Shown: positions 7,832 through 17,352, numbered from the stretch's first letter. The stretch: DNA of 38,639 nucleotides from Bacteroidota bacterium (GCA_028873925.1 JAPPNA010000125.1:1-38639); one strand, 5' to 3'. The notes: generated from the letters alone by a model not told the origin. Translations and numbers: made by a program.

Positions 7832-9667
7832 ATGCATACACGACTGACCATCGTGCTTTGTCTGCTCGCCGGCATAGCGCAGGTACCTGCCCGGGCTCAG
7901 GAAGTAGCCGGTCTGGTCAGTGCTACCACGATAGGCACCGAAGAGACGGTCACATACACCCTGGAAGTGACCGGTGCGGACTTGCAGTCCGTCGCAAATC
8001 TCCAGCCGCCGGAAGCTGATGGCCTCTCGTTGCTCAGCCCTACGCCTTCACAACAGACCAGTATATCCATTGTCAACGGAAGTGTCAGCCGAAGTATCGG
8101 CTTTAGATGGCGATTCCGGCCGGAGCGTGAAGGTCAGGTGCAATTTGGTGCCGCCCGGGTGGAAATCGCGGGTAGTGCATACGAGACCGAAGCCGTATCG
8201 ATTACGGTGGTGCCGCAGTCTCAACGTCCACAGCGCCGCCCGCGCTCGGTTTTCAGCCCGTTCAATCTTTTTAATGATCCCGAGCCGACCCCGCCGGCGG
8301 ACATCACCGATCGGGACATATTCATTGATGCCCGTGCGAGTGCACGCGAGGCGTTCCAGAATGAGCAGGTCACCATCAGCTACGATCTGTACTTCAAGTC
8401 AGGATTATCGCCGCGGAACAGTCGGCTGGCGGACTCCTGGGACGCGGAAGGCTTTTGGCGGGAGGATCTGGAGGTGACTGACCGGGCGGTGCCGACGATG
8501 ACTGTGCTGGACGGTACGCGATACAATGTGGTAACACTAAAGCGGGTGGCGGTATTTGCGACCCGATCCGGAGATCTGGCCGTGGATCCGCTCCAGATTG
8601 CCACAGAAGTCATCCCGCCCGCAGGCAGTCCGTTCGACCGATCATTGTATTCACTGGCCTACACGCCCATTGAGCGGGCGTCACCGACCATCTCCATCGT
8701 CTCCAAGCCCTTGCCGCCGGATGCCCCACCCGGCTTTGCCGGTGCTGTGGGCGATTACGAACTGACGGCTCAACTCAGCACGGCGGCAGTGGAAATCGGA
8801 GAGCCTGTTCAGTTGGATGTGACGATTCGCGGGACCGGCAATATTGCATTACTGGAGGCCCCTGTCATCGAGCCGCCAGGCATATTTGAAGTATATGACC
8901 CGGAAGTGCGGACCGCGATTGCTGATGAGGGCAGCGTGATTCGCGGCAGTAAAGTATATACCTGGTTGCTGGTGCCCCGTTCAAACGGGCTCTTTGAAAT
9001 CCCCCCGGTCCGGTTTATATATTTTGACCCTACCCGTGCCCGGTACGTTACCGATGAGGTGGTGCTGCCAGTCGTTGAGGTAACCGGGTCTGCGATTGGA
9101 TCGATAGCCGTAAGTGCCACGGCATCGGGGTTTCCGGTGGATGATATCGCACCCCAGTTGCGCACCCCGAATTGGACTGCGACAGGTTCAGCCCCGTTTC
9201 ATCGGCATGCATGGTTCTATGTACTGATTGCCCTTCCGATTCTCGGCTTGGCAGGTGTGGTCATAGCCCGCCGCCGCGCGGTCAGACTGGCTACCGACAC
9301 CCGGTGGGCACGCAACCGCACGGCGCATCCGCTGGCCCGGAAGCACCTGAAACAGGCCTCCGGCCTGCTTAATGCCGGACAGCCGATCGTGTTTTACGAG
9401 TATCTGGACAGAGCTGTGATGAGTTTTGTAGGCAATCGGATGAATTTAGCTGAGCTGGGCCTTACCAGGCCCCAGCTAAGCCATGAATTAAGCAACGCCG
9501 GTGTTGACCGGGGGGTCATCGAAGAGCTGCTGGAATTCCTCGATGCCTGTGATGCGGCCCGCTTTGCGGCACAGCGCCCCAACCTGGAACAGATGGACCA
9601 TGACCTCGCGCGGGCCCGTCGGCTGCTGAGTACTGTCGCCGTTGAGCTGGAGGCCATCATTACATGA
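7832..9667 (+). CDS. batD: BatD, oxygen-tolerance membrane protein
   Basis: A 611-residue BatD homologue. It has a signal peptide (about 1-22, ending RAQ), then a long beta-rich periplasmic region with several immunoglobulin-like modules. The segment FINARASA-type (here IFIDARASA) and VTISYDLYFKSG near residues 165-195 is typical of BatD. One transmembrane helix lies near 463-480 (FYVLIALPILGLAGVVIA), followed by RRR and a helical cytosolic domain. The stop overlaps the batE start (ATGA). Members of this family are required with BatA-C for aerotolerance in some Bacteroides; the mechanism is not established. Confidence 0.9.
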   Translation: MHTRLTIVLCLLAGIAQVPARAQEVAGLVSATTIGTEETVTYTLEVTGADLQSVANLQPPEADGLSLLSPTPSQQTSISIVNGSVSRSIGFRWRFRPEREGQVQFGAARVEIAGSAYETEAVSITVVPQSQRPQRRPRSVFSPFNLFNDPEPTPPADITDRDIFIDARASAREAFQNEQVTISYDLYFKSGLSPRNSRLADSWDAEGFWREDLEVTDRAVPTMTVLDGTRYNVVTLKRVAVFATRSGDLAVDPLQIATEVIPPAGSPFDRSLYSLAYTPIERASPTISIVSKPLPPDAPPGFAGAVGDYELTAQLSTAAVEIGEPVQLDVTIRGTGNIALLEAPVIEPPGIFEVYDPEVRTAIADEGSVIRGSKVYTWLLVPRSNGLFEIPPVRFIYFDPTRARYVTDEVVLPVVEVTGSAIGSIAVSATASGFPVDDIAPQLRTPNWTATGSAPFHRHAWFYVLIALPILGLAGVVIARRRAVRLATDTRWARNRTAHPLARKHLKQASGLLNAGQPIVFYEYLDRAVMSFVGNRMNLAELGLTRPQLSHELSNAGVDRGVIEELLEFLDACDAARFAAQRPNLEQMDHDLARARRLLSTVAVELEAIIT

Positions 9668-10416
9668 GCATTCAGTGGGCTTGGGTAATCATTGCTGTCA
9701 CGATGACGGGGGCCGCGCGGCCCGCGGCAGCACAGGTCACCCAGGCAGCGCAGCTCTTTGATATGGCCAATGATCAGTTTGCGTCGGGGCAGTATGCAGA
9801 GGCACTGGCAACCTATCAGGAGGTGCTGGATTCCGGCTTTACGAGCGGTGCCCTCTACCACAATTTGGGCAGCACCTACTACCGGCTTGACCGGATCGGA
9901 CAGGCCATTCGGTACTACGAAAAGGCCCGCAGACAGATGGGCGATGATCCGCAGCTGATGCACAACATCCGAATAGTTGAGGACCGTATTGGCAGTCCGT
10001 TTTCCGTCCTGCCGCAACCCTTTTGGCAAAGCTGGTGGCAATCCTGGTTTGCGGCGCGTAATCCCTGGTGGTTTTTGGCAGCCGGTGGTATCCTGTATCT
10101 GTTGGGCACAATCCTTTATGCACATCGCATATGGACGCAGGAGCGAAATGACTGGCTGCGGCGGCTTCGCGCTGGTGCGGTGATCACCGGCTGCATCCTG
10201 ATTATGATTGCGGTCGGCATTTCTGCAGACCGGGCTGCCAGTACGCGTGCTGTTATCATTGCTCCCGGCGTGGAGCTGACATCTTCTAATGGCGCGGTGA
10301 CCGTGCCGGAGGGCATAATTGTCACCATTGTAGCGCGGGAGTCCACGGGCATTGAGGTGCAGCTGCCCAACGGGGTGCGCGGCTATGTGGACGATGCTGT
10401 ACTGGGCGGGATCTGA
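9664..10416 (+). CDS. batE: BatE, TPR and SH3-like membrane protein
   Basis: A 250-residue BatE-type protein closing the operon. Order: signal peptide (about 1-24), two TPR units (about 28-95, including YHNLGSTYYRLDRIGQAIRYYEKA), helices at about 138-155 and 172-190, and a C-terminal bacterial SH3-like fold ending in GVRGYVDDAVLGGI. This order is the usual BatE arrangement. The ATG overlaps the batD TGA by four bases, so translation is probably coupled. No strong intrinsic terminator was recognised after the stop; 76 bp later the decayed propeller array begins on the other strand. Confidence 0.88.
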   Translation: MSIQWAWVIIAVTMTGAARPAAAQVTQAAQLFDMANDQFASGQYAEALATYQEVLDSGFTSGALYHNLGSTYYRLDRIGQAIRYYEKARRQMGDDPQLMHNIRIVEDRIGSPFSVLPQPFWQSWWQSWFAARNPWWFLAAGGILYLLGTILYAHRIWTQERNDWLRRLRAGAVITGCILIMIAVGISADRAASTRAVIIAPGVELTSSNGAVTVPEGIIVTIVARESTGIEVQLPNGVRGYVDDAVLGGI

Positions 10417-10492
10417 GCCGACCGTTGCAACACCTGCCGGCAGAAGAAAACGCTCCCGAGCGCCTTCCTGGCATCCCCGAGGCTGCCTTCTG

Positions 10493-10838
10493 TCAGTCTG
10501 CCCGCAACACTGTAACCGGAAGCATGACCATGGTGGTCACCGTATCCCGCATACACAGGACCACACGTCTGCTATCTGGATCTGCTGAATCCAGGCTCTG
10601 CCCCCCTTGACCGAATCTGTAAGTGATCACGATGGTGCCGTCATGTGCATCCACCAGATCCGTCAGAAGTCAGGATGCAGCAAATATTGTGACAGCCAGT
10701 TGTTTTGGGCTTGTATGTCGGTAACCCGGTCCGAGGACTCGATCCACGGCACATACTCATCTTATCTGACGCGAGGCTGCTTGCGATCCAGCGTACGAAA
10801 GTGCGGCGCAGCACAGCGGCATTTCAGCAGCTCCGTAT
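10493..10838 (-). pseudogene. Six-bladed beta-propeller lipoprotein gene, copy 3 (5'-truncated)
   Basis: Only the last third of the gene remains. Minus-strand reading from about 10800 gives FRTLDRKQPRVR, stop TAA (10762-10764), then DEYVPWIESSDRVTDIQ, which parallels the DRKQP...EDEYIPW..SWDWVTDIQ block of copy 2. After a frameshift near 10680 it continues as DLVDAHDGTIVITYRFGQGG...TMVMLPVTVLRAD to a stop at 10493. Its 5' end abuts the stop of copy 2 at 10839, so the upstream two thirds were lost at a recombination junction between tandem copies. Confidence 0.75.
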
Positions 10839-11925
10839 TCAATCCGCCTCCAACGCGGTGAGCGGCAGAATTGCTACGGTGGTTACTGGATCCCGCACAC
10901 GGGTGCGCAGGGCCATATATCTATTCACCGGATCGGCAGCCACCAGACTTTGACCTGCCAGACCAAAGCGAAATGTCTTGACCGCTATGCCCTAGGGGGC
11001 ATTCACCAAATCCATTTTTCTGTGACCGTTTCCGGTAAACGTCGTGACCGCAAGCAGTTTGTCCCCTATTACCTGAATGTCGGTAACCCAATCCCAAGAC
11101 TCCTTCCAAGGTATGTACTCGTCTTCTCTGACGCATGGCTGCTTGCGATCCAGCGGACGATAATGCTGTGCATCAATCCGCAGTGAATCCAGCAGATTCC
11201 CGTCAAAATCATAGTGATAAACCGTATGCTCCTGGAACTGCACGCACCAGAAGGATTCGCTGCCCCAATCACGATCACACCGAACCCCTGTAAGCGTGAG
11301 TGACTCGTACTTCTTCGCCCTATCTGAAAGCCACAGTATATCCCGCAGATGTACCCCGTCACTGGAAAAGATGCTCGCCATGGTGCCCGTATAGGCTCAC
11401 TGTCCCTTCGGTACCCGCTGACAACGATAAGTGAATCATTCAGGATCGTAACGTCACCGTTCGTGTGGCTCACTCCGGTGGCCACAAACGAGTGCGAAAA
11501 CGTCCCGGCGGTATCAAACAGGCTCACCCTGCCGGAGCGCTGGCTCACGGCCATCAGATCATCCTTCAAGTCACGAGACAACGGGCTTCTGAAGTCGCCG
11601 GGACCTCGGCCTTCCCGACCGACCGAACGGATCAACCGGCCGGTATCTGAGAATATGAGCACCTGCTTCCTCTTTGAGTCAATCGTGTACAGGTGCCCAC
11701 CACTAAGCGCGATCCACCACCCACCGGATTAACGAGGTCCGGCAGAAGCACTTCTCCGCCTGAAAAGCTAAAGGGAATATCCGGCTGCGCGGCCTCATCG
11801 GTGGGAGCACACCTCACCCCCAGCATTCTCCAAATGACCGCGGCAGACAGTTGGCCAACTGCTTGGGTAACATTTGCGGGCCGAAAGATGGGGACAGCGA
11901 CACGAGTCATGCTGATTGCAGCCAC
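10839..11925 (-). pseudogene. Six-bladed beta-propeller lipoprotein gene, copy 2
   Basis: A near full-length copy broken at three points. It reads from an ATG at 11925 through ...FSFSGGEVLLPDLVNPV. The frame shifts near 11720-11730 to HLYTIDSKRKQVLIFSDTG, then GRLIRSVGREGRGPGDF, the classic propeller-blade motif of PF17170-like proteins. A second shift near 11398 leads to LRDILWLSD...LYHYDF-type text. An in-frame TAG lies at 10992-10994, beyond which homologous sequence continues (GIAVKTFRFGLAGQSLVAAD...TTVAILPL) to the stop at 10839. It begins 12 bp after the end of copy 1. Confidence 0.8.
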
Positions 11926-11937
11926 CGGATAATCCGA

Positions 11938-12988
11938 CTACAGGGTGCTGAGCGGATATATCACGATGGTGATCAATGCACTATCACCTGGGACAAACGA
12001 ATTCATCAGGACTCGTCGACTCAAGGGAACTGTAGCGATGATTTGCTGACCCCGCAGCCCGTGGTAGAGCGTCTTTAGAACGGTGCCATCGCGCGCATCA
12101 ATCAGATCCGTCGTTATGCGGCCTGTGCCGGCACCCATCTCAACGGACAGCAGCCCTTCACCTGCAACCCGACTACCGGTAACCCAGTCCCAGGACTCCA
12201 TCCAAGGTATGTACTCGTCTTCCCTGACCCGCGGCTGCTTGCGATTCAGCGGACGATAGTGCGGGAGTTGACGCGCAGTGAATCCAGGAGATCCCCGCCA
12301 AAATCGTAATGATACAGCGTGTATTCCTGGATCTGCACGCACCGGAAGGATTCGCCCTTCCAGTTGAGGTCACCCCGTGCCCCTGTCAGACTCATTGACT
12401 CAAATTCCTTTTCCCTTTCTGAAAGCCACAGCATGTCCCGAACCAATTCGCCCGTGACCGTGTAGATGTGAACCATCGTGCCCGTGTACCATTCCTCACC
12501 GGCGCGATAGCCGCTGATGACCAGAAGCGAATCATTCAGAATCGTAAGGTTGCCACCGGCCTGGCTTACACCCGCGGCTACAAACGAGTGGCTGAACGTC
12601 CCCAACGTATCCAGGAAACTCACCCGACCCAATCCCGCACTTACCGCCAGCAGATTGCCGCGCACATCCAGATTGAACGGACCCGGGAACTCACCAGGCC
12701 CCCGGCCTTCCCGCCCGACGGTGCGGATCAGCCGACCGGTTTCCGAGAATACGAGCACCTGATTTGTCCCGGAATCAATCGTGAACAGATACCCGTCATG
12801 TAGCGCAAGCACGCCTGGCACCGGCTGGAGAAACTCAGGTAACTGGACCTCCTCTCCACCCGAAAAAAAGCATGTGGCACTTCCGGCAAAGCGGTCTCAT
12901 CGGCAGGGACGCAACCGACTGCCAGCAGAATCTACACCGTAAGAACGGATGCAGCTATCACCTTGGCATTCGCCGGGAAATCAGTCAT
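11938..12988 (-). pseudogene. Six-bladed beta-propeller lipoprotein gene, copy 1
   Basis: The most complete of three tandem copies. The reading begins MTDFPANAKVIAASVLTV, meets TAG at 12932-12934, then ILLAVGCVPADE, a probable lipobox (LAVGC). A frameshift falls in a run of seven A/T bases at 12863-12869, after which SGGEEVQLPEFLQPVPGV and GRLIRTVGREGRGPGEF follow in one long open frame (12821-12246). A third break near 12260 separates LLDSLRVNS from HYRPLNRKQP and the C-terminal part ending at 11938. The intact ancestor would have been a surface or periplasmic lipoprotein of about 345 residues; such propellers are abundant in Bacteroidota but mostly uncharacterised. Confidence 0.82.
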
Positions 12989-13175
12989 TTCGATGCAGTG
13001 CCTGATGGGGATTGGAGCGACCTTCGGACGTGGCTGCGCCCAGCGGCGATGCACGCCTACGCTATAACGCCCAAGGGGGCTGCGATCCTTCGGTAATTGA
13101 GGTTGCGAATCTGCCGCAAGAATGACCTGAATGTTCTTCCGTTCATCTCAATGATTCGACCCGCTGCAGGAGGAT

Positions 13176-13598
13176 TCATGCGGCTCTCAGCTCTGACAGG
13201 GTGTCTGCCCTTGTGTCAAAAATCCTGATGATCCGGTCAAATCCGCTGATCGAAATCACATCACGTATATCCCGGGTCTCCGTACACATCCCGAAGTCCC
13301 TGGATTCTTTCAGATAACGCTTCGCAAGCCGGAGCATAAGGGCCAGAGCGGCGCTGCTCACATAATGCACCGCAGCCAGATCGAGCACGAGAACCTGGTG
13401 GGCACCCGTGAGCCCCTCATTGATGGACTGCTCCAGACCGTACACATTCGTACTGTCAATCCGGCCCGAAACGACCGCAATGAGCGCGTCACCATCGCGC
13501 TCCCATTTCAGCTCCAACTCGGACTCGTTACCGGCTAGAAATTCGATCATTATGGCATTAGTTGTGCTTAGGCCCAATTTACCGGAATTGTGCGACAT
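13176..13598 (-). CDS. STAS domain protein (anti-sigma factor antagonist-like)
   Basis: A 140-residue protein with one STAS domain at about residues 25-125: VVSGRIDSTNV, then VLVLDLAAVHYVSSAALALML. The Ser of YVSSAA is at the place where SpoIIAA-type proteins are phosphorylated, although the usual DSSG is replaced by SSAA. It would act in a partner-switching circuit with a kinase or anti-sigma factor, or as a STAS subunit of another complex; no HPK/RsbW-like kinase or PP2C gene is in the window. I chose the ATG at 13598. A start at 13655 would overlap the aminotransferase end by 32 bp, and the ATG at 13550 would remove little of the domain. It follows the aminotransferase stop by 25 bp. Confidence 0.8.
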   Translation of the reverse strand: MSHNSGKLGLSTTNAIMIEFLAGNESELELKWERDGDALIAVVSGRIDSTNVYGLEQSINEGLTGAHQVLVLDLAAVHYVSSAALALMLRLAKRYLKESRDFGMCTETRDIRDVISISGFDRIIRIFDTRADTLSELRAA

Positions 13599-13623
13599 AT
13601 TCGCATCCCTCAAACCGACGATT

Positions 13624-15000
13624 TCAGGCCGTGGCGATTTCACGATAGGTCTCATTCAGCGCGACCCCGAAGGTATCCAGCAGGAATTCAATTTCCTCAT
13701 CCGTGATAATCAATGGCGGGGAAAAGCCGAGATTATTTCCCATGTTGCGCAGGATCAACCCGTGCGCCTTAGCGTGTTGCTGGCAGATGGCACCCGCATT
13801 GATGTCAGCCGGCGTGGGCGTGCTGCTGTCTCTGTCTGCGACGAGCTCCACGCCCGCCATGAGCCCGCGGCCGCGGACCTCTCCAACCAGTGGGTGATCG
13901 CCGTACCGTTGAGACAGTCCCTCCTGCAGCTTCCCGCCGACCGCCCTGACATGGGCAACGATGTCCCGATCCTCATAGATGTTCAGACATTCCAAAGCGA
14001 CAGCCGCACTTACCGGATGTCCGCTGTAGGTCATCCCCTGCGCAAATACGCCCACCTCATCGCTCCCCTGCATCAGGCCGCGATGTACTCGTTCGTTGAC
14101 CATTACCGCCGAAATCGGCAGATATGACGCTGACAGAGCCTTAGCCGAAACCAGCATATCCGGGCGGATTGCGCACGTCTGTGATCCCCACATGTTGCCG
14201 GTACGGCCCAGCCCGCAGATGACCTCATCGGCAATCATGAGTACATCATGCCGTTCCAGCACTTCCTGCACCGCGTCAAAATACCCCGCAGGAGGCACAA
14301 TGACTCCGCCGACCCCCATAATCGGCTCAGCGATGAAGGCGGCCACAGTGTCCGGGCCTTCACTGAGAATCTGTGCCTCCAATTCATCCGCCCTCCGCCG
14401 CCCGAATTCTTCCTCCGACTCACCCGGATGGCCGAACCGGAAGTGATGCGGTTTGCCCGTATGCAGGATGTTGGCAATAGGCAGATCAAACAGCTGATGG
14501 TTCTTCGGCAGCCCGGTCACACTGCCGGAACCGATTAGTGAGCCGTGGTAGGCATCCCGGCGGGCAATGATCTTCTTCTTAGCAGGGCGGCCTACGGCAT
14601 TGTTGTAGTACCACACCATCTTGATGGCCGAGTCCACCGCCTCCGAACCTGAGTTCGCGAAAAACACTTTTGACATGGTGACTGGCGCGATGTCCAGCAA
14701 ACGTCCGGCCAGCTCCGCGCCGGGAGAATGACTGAATGAGACGAACATGTGCATAAACGGCAGGCGCTCAAACTGGCGCCGGGCCGCCTCAGCCAGCCGT
14801 GGCTCACTGTATCCCAGCGATGCACACCACAACCCTGCAATGCCATCGAGGTATCTTCGGCCCGCCTCGTCATACAACCACACGCCCTCCGCACGGTCAA
14901 TCACAAAAGGGCCCTGCTCAACATGTTTGCGAAGGGGAGTGAACGGATGAAGTACACTCGCCATATCCATGGCTGCGGTCTCGGTCGCTGCGGGATTCAT
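13624..15000 (-). CDS. Class III PLP-dependent aminotransferase (omega-transaminase-like)
   Basis: A 458-residue cytosolic transaminase of fold type I. PLP-binding features are in order: NSGSEAVDSAIK (about 116-127), AYHG (150-153) stacking on the cofactor, ADEV with Asp258 contacting the pyridine N, and Lys287 in SAKALSASYLPISA forming the Schiff base. The GRTG motif at about 265-268 is also present. The sequence resembles omega-amino acid:pyruvate or aspartate-aminotransferase-family enzymes that act on an amine and pyruvate; the substrate cannot be told from the sequence. It diverges from dnaX over 208 bp. The STAS gene follows 25 bp downstream and may be cotranscribed. Confidence 0.9.
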   Translation of the reverse strand: MNPAATETAAMDMASVLHPFTPLRKHVEQGPFVIDRAEGVWLYDEAGRRYLDGIAGLWCASLGYSEPRLAEAARRQFERLPFMHMFVSFSHSPGAELAGRLLDIAPVTMSKVFFANSGSEAVDSAIKMVWYYNNAVGRPAKKKIIARRDAYHGSLIGSGSVTGLPKNHQLFDLPIANILHTGKPHHFRFGHPGESEEEFGRRRADELEAQILSEGPDTVAAFIAEPIMGVGGVIVPPAGYFDAVQEVLERHDVLMIADEVICGLGRTGNMWGSQTCAIRPDMLVSAKALSASYLPISAVMVNERVHRGLMQGSDEVGVFAQGMTYSGHPVSAAVALECLNIYEDRDIVAHVRAVGGKLQEGLSQRYGDHPLVGEVRGRGLMAGVELVADRDSSTPTPADINAGAICQQHAKAHGLILRNMGNNLGFSPPLIITDEEIEFLLDTFGVALNETYREIATA

Positions 15001-15208
15001 TTGAATGCTGCCGCTGAGGCGTTGTTAGTGAAACAGGTCACGCGAAATCATAATTCTCTACCCGATGGTCCGGCGCAACACGAGGCGGCTCCAACCGGTA
15101 CGCGCCGCACAGGTGACTGGGCCCGCCATGGCATCGCTAAGAACGGAAAGATACGACCCATCGTTTGAGTTTCCAGCCAGCAGGTCAAATGTACGCAATT
15201 GAACGGCC

Positions 15209-17335
15209 ATGACCGAAGAACGCTATCTGGTAGCCGCACGGAAATACCGACCCCAGCGATTCGGTGAACTGGTGGCGCAGGAGCATGTGGCCGAAACCCT
15301 GCGGAATGCCATCCGCATGGATCGGCTCGCCCATGTCTACCTTTTCAGCGGACCCCGCGGCGTGGGCAAGACTACCACCGCGCGCATTCTGGCCAAAGCC
15401 ATCAATTGCACCGGACGTGGGGATGACCCGGAGCCCTGCCGCAAGTGTAACTCGTGTAAAGACCTGGAATCACAGCGCAGCCTCAACATCTTTGAGATCG
15501 ACGCGGCTTCCAACAATAAGGTCGATGATGTTCGCGACCTCCGGGAGACGGTCCACATCCCGCCGCAAGGCGCGATACGCAAGATCTATATAATTGATGA
15601 AGTGCACATGCTCAGCAACGCCGCCTTCAACGCGCTGCTGAAAACGCTGGAAGAACCGCCCTCCTACGCCCTGTTCATCTTTGCCACCACCGAGCCACAC
15701 AAGGTGCTGCCGACGATACTGTCGCGCTGTCAGCGATTCGATTTCCGGCGCATTCCGGTTCCGGCGATCCTGCAGCATCTCAAGCAGATTTGCACAGAGG
15801 AAGGCATTACAGCGGATGAAGAGTCTCTGCTGCTGATTGCCCGGAAAGGGGATGGAGCACTTCGGGATGCGCTGAGCGCGTTCGACCAGGCAGTTGCCCT
15901 ATGTGGTACCAGCCTGGTTTACAGCGAACTGGCGGCTGCCCTGCGCGTGGTGGATGTAGATTATTTCTTTGAGATCGTTGAGTTTATTGCCCGGCATGAA
16001 ACCTCGGCTATCCTGCTGTTTAGCGATCGCGTCCTGAGCCAGGGATTCGATATTCGTGAATTCCTGGGCGGCCTGGCTGAGCATTTGCGCAAGCTGCTGG
16101 TGGCAGTTACTGTCGGTGCACCGCTGCTGCAGGATGTCAGCGAAGCTGTACGGGCACGATACTCCAGCCAAAGCACGCTGTTGACCCAGGCGCAGCTGCT
16201 GCGCATGCTTATGATTGCGGACGATGCGCTGATGGCGTTGCCGATGGCCACATCCCCACGTCTCAAGTTTGAATTAGCACTGCTGAAAATGTCCAGCCTG
16301 TCTCATGGGCTGGATCTGACCGAAGCATTGACCCGACTGCGGAATCTGGAAGATTTTCTGAAGAAAGGGGGACTCAGACAGATGCCCTCTGGAACAGCCG
16401 GGCTACCACCGCGGCCTCAGCCGACACCCGCGGCCACCCGGAAGGCTCCACCACACGGTCAAATCAGTGTGGGGGCCGGAGGTGCGAAGCAGGAAACAGC
16501 CCGCGGGCCCGAAGCGGCCCGTTACCCGGCACCCTCAACCCTGCACGTACCCGAGAAAACTTCTCCGCCCCATCTAGGCGGCGTTGAGCCTGGAGGTGCG
16601 AAGCAGGAGCCAGTTAGCGAACCCCAAGCGGCCCGCTCCCCGGCGACTCCAACCCTGCGTGTACCCGAGAAACCTCCGCCGCCAAGTCAACCGGATGTTG
16701 GGCCCGGAAGTGCAAAGCCGGAACCGGCCCGCGAACCCCAAGCGGCTCGCTCCCCGGCGACTCCAACCCTGCGCGTACCCGAGAAACCTCCGCCGCCAAG
16801 TCAACCGGATGTTGGGCCTGGAAGTGCGATGCCGGAACCGGCCCGCGATCCGACAACCCCAAGCGCGCCGGCCGCAACCGAAAAGGCCGCCGAGGACCGT
16901 GTTGGGTCCGAGCAGCGTACAGCTGAGCAGGTGGACAAAGCGGCTAAGACAACTTCAGCTCCCACCGAGGCGGCTGCGGTACCGGTTCAGATGAACCCGG
17001 AAGAAGTATGGACCCAAGTGACCCGGCAAGTGGCCGAATCCCATCCCAGCACGGCTGACACCATGAAGGGCGCACAGGGGGCGATCTGGCGGAATGACAC
17101 CCTCCATGTTCGCATTGCCGGCAAGTCCCACTATGAGCTCATAGAAGGTCGCAATATCGAAATCACCGCTGCGATCAGAGCCATCACCCAAAATCCCGGG
17201 CTAACACTATCTTTGGAAATGCTGCCAGCCAAGTCCAAGCAGCAGCAGGCTGATGAGCATTTGGATCAGCTAAGGCAGGCCTCACCCACCGTCCAGGTCA
17301 TGATGGACCTGTTTGACGTAGAAATTGTCACCTAA
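15209..17335 (+). CDS. dnaX: DNA polymerase III subunit gamma/tau
   Basis: This 708-residue protein is the clamp-loader ATPase that loads the beta sliding clamp and, as tau, ties polymerase cores together. Walker A GPRGVGKT is at 48-55, zinc ligands are Cys67, 77, 80 and 83, Walker B IIDEVH ends at 133, and the SRC sensor lies in ILSRCQRFDF. Domain III follows, to about residue 385. A Pro-rich linker of about 200 residues then carries a repeated 38-residue unit (114 bp in DNA). The C-terminal ~120 residues resemble the tau tail (EEVWTQVTRQV onwards). ybaB and recR follow in the conserved dnaX-ybaB-recR order. No A-rich slippery site for gamma production was recognised. Confidence 0.97.
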   Translation: MTEERYLVAARKYRPQRFGELVAQEHVAETLRNAIRMDRLAHVYLFSGPRGVGKTTTARILAKAINCTGRGDDPEPCRKCNSCKDLESQRSLNIFEIDAASNNKVDDVRDLRETVHIPPQGAIRKIYIIDEVHMLSNAAFNALLKTLEEPPSYALFIFATTEPHKVLPTILSRCQRFDFRRIPVPAILQHLKQICTEEGITADEESLLLIARKGDGALRDALSAFDQAVALCGTSLVYSELAAALRVVDVDYFFEIVEFIARHETSAILLFSDRVLSQGFDIREFLGGLAEHLRKLLVAVTVGAPLLQDVSEAVRARYSSQSTLLTQAQLLRMLMIADDALMALPMATSPRLKFELALLKMSSLSHGLDLTEALTRLRNLEDFLKKGGLRQMPSGTAGLPPRPQPTPAATRKAPPHGQISVGAGGAKQETARGPEAARYPAPSTLHVPEKTSPPHLGGVEPGGAKQEPVSEPQAARSPATPTLRVPEKPPPPSQPDVGPGSAKPEPAREPQAARSPATPTLRVPEKPPPPSQPDVGPGSAMPEPARDPTTPSAPAATEKAAEDRVGSEQRTAEQVDKAAKTTSAPTEAAAVPVQMNPEEVWTQVTRQVAESHPSTADTMKGAQGAIWRNDTLHVRIAGKSHYELIEGRNIEITAAIRAITQNPGLTLSLEMLPAKSKQQQADEHLDQLRQASPTVQVMMDLFDVEIVT
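16505..16848 (+). repeat. 114-bp tandem repeat in the dnaX linker
   Basis: Two nearly identical 114-bp units run 16619-16732 and 16733-16846, each encoding a 38-residue Pro-rich unit (EPQAARSPATPTLRVPEK, then PPPPSQPDVGPGSA). A third, more diverged unit of the same length precedes them at about 16505-16618. Unit length is a multiple of three, so gain or loss would keep the reading frame. Confidence 0.9.
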
Positions 17336-17352
17336 CCATCCGATAAACCACT

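Noticed and set aside
7279-7875. Leucine-rich 198-codon minus-strand ORF opposite batC
   Set aside because: It is the reverse of the Gln/Glu-rich low-complexity stretch of batC, which mimics hydrophobic segments on the other strand.
10417-10492. Intrinsic terminator after batE
   Set aside because: Short inverted repeats exist, but no stable stem followed by a T run.
12863-12869. Seven-base A/T run at the frameshift in propeller copy 1 as a phase-variation switch
   Set aside because: The same copy also has a TAG in the signal peptide and another frameshift near 12260, so restoring the run would not give a functional gene.
15001-15208. Possible SRP RNA gene beside dnaX
   Set aside because: This location is common for it, but the conserved CAGGxCCGGAAGG-type core was not found on either strand.
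16340-16390. Programmed frameshift site for the gamma form of DnaX
   Set aside because: The only A/G-rich stretch (AAGAAAGGGGG) lacks the A AAA AAG slippery heptamer and a clear stem-loop.
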